Shown here piece by piece: positions 14,369-14,612 of a stretch of DNA of 14,612 nt. Source of the DNA: CAYVTD01 sp964454445. Lineage in GTDB: Bacteria; Bacteroidota; Ignavibacteria; Kapaibacteriales; UBA2268. The stretch is from the NCBI GenBank assembly GCA_964454445.1, contig CAYVTD010000054.1:1-14612 (forward strand), in the 5' to 3' direction. Numbering within the stretch: position 1 is the stretch's first letter; every line of letters begins with the position of its first letter. The notes beneath the pieces are model-generated. The model did not search any database, was not told the origin of the DNA, and saw nothing but the letters and a program-made list of their open reading frames with translations. The translations under genes and the position numbers were made by a program.

Positions 14369-14612
14369 ATGTATGTAAAGAAATCATTTCTTCTTGTTCC
14401 ATTTGCTGCCTTGCTTTTACTCAATCTGGCGCTTGCCCAGCAAAAAGCAGGGCAAATAGCTCAGGGAGAGCCGATTTTTTTAAGATATGCCGATAGTTTG
14501 CTTGGCGAGAATACTTCTGGAGAAATTATCAGGAAATACAGTGGCAGAGTTAGCTTTACTCAAGGTAACGTTGTTGTAAATTGCGATAATGCTGTTCATT
14601 ATATCGAAAGAA
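14369..14612 (+). CDS. OstA/LptA-like periplasmic protein, 3' end outside window
   Basis: Eighty-one residues are visible before the window ends. The start MYVKKSFLLVPFAALLLLNL followed by ALAQQ is a clear signal peptide, with likely cleavage after ALA. The next segment, IFLRYADSLLGENTSG...KYSGRVSFTQGNVVVNCDNAVHY, fits the OstA/LptA repeat, in which a GxVxFTQGxVxxxCDxA pattern forms rungs of a beta-jellyroll that carries lipopolysaccharide. Bacteroidota often encode such OstA-like proteins apart from the E. coli-type lpt operon. The gene begins seven bases after the macrodomain stop, with only a weak GAAG upstream. Because the end is missing, I cannot tell a short LptA from a longer LptD-like or multi-repeat protein. 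Confidence 0.7.
   Translation, partial: MYVKKSFLLVPFAALLLLNLALAQQKAGQIAQGEPIFLRYADSLLGENTSGEIIRKYSGRVSFTQGNVVVNCDNAVHYIER

Overview
The window reads as ordinary chromosomal DNA from an AT-rich member of the Bacteroidota/Chlorobiota (FCB) group, possibly near Ignavibacteria, Kapabacteria or green sulfur bacteria. This is an inference. It rests on a MacAB-type exporter whose ATPase and two permeases are separate genes, a secreted DUF1460 cysteine hydrolase, a VWA-OmpA envelope protein with an Ig-like N-terminus, a Bacteroidota-style OstA/LptA-like protein, and a half-length ClpB. I recall green sulfur bacteria being annotated with half-length ClpB genes. Shine-Dalgarno sites are mixed: strong before sodB and several others, absent before the ferredoxin and clpB. 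All genes are on the + strand except one response regulator. I see no tRNA, rRNA, CRISPR array, transposase or phage gene.

Layout. 1-520: 3' part of an RDD-family membrane protein. 606-5185: a four-gene exporter unit (periplasmic adaptor, ABC ATPase, two FtsX/MacB-type permeases) with very short gaps between the last three genes. 5265-6146: a secreted DUF1460 (NlpC/P60-like) hydrolase about 80 bases downstream. 6319-7717: an iron and redox group of 2Fe-2S ferredoxin, A-type Fe-S carrier and Fe-superoxide dismutase. 7844-9169: a ClpB-like protein with only the coiled-coil M-domain and second AAA+ module. 9170-9521: 352 bases without a gene, holding a 145-bp MITE-like element with 23-bp inverted ends and nested hairpins. 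9522-11417: a secreted VWA-OmpA-(SPOR-like) protein. 11532-12353: lgt. 12343-13539 (minus): a response regulator with an HD-GYP-like output that has lost its metal ligands; it overlaps lgt tail-to-tail by 11 bases. 13540-13836: very AT-rich intergenic DNA with a 10-bp inverted repeat. 13837-14361: YmdB-type macrodomain protein. 14369 to the end: start of an OstA/LptA-like protein.

Taken together, many genes serve the cell envelope: export, peptidoglycan-type hydrolysis, peptidoglycan binding, lipoprotein lipidation and LPS-type transport. The middle group serves iron-sulfur and oxidative-stress functions and protein disaggregation. I see no compact new defence or mobile system. The items most worth a second look are the half-length ClpB, the metal-ligand-less HD-GYP response regulator, the MITE-like element and the multi-domain VWA-OmpA protein.
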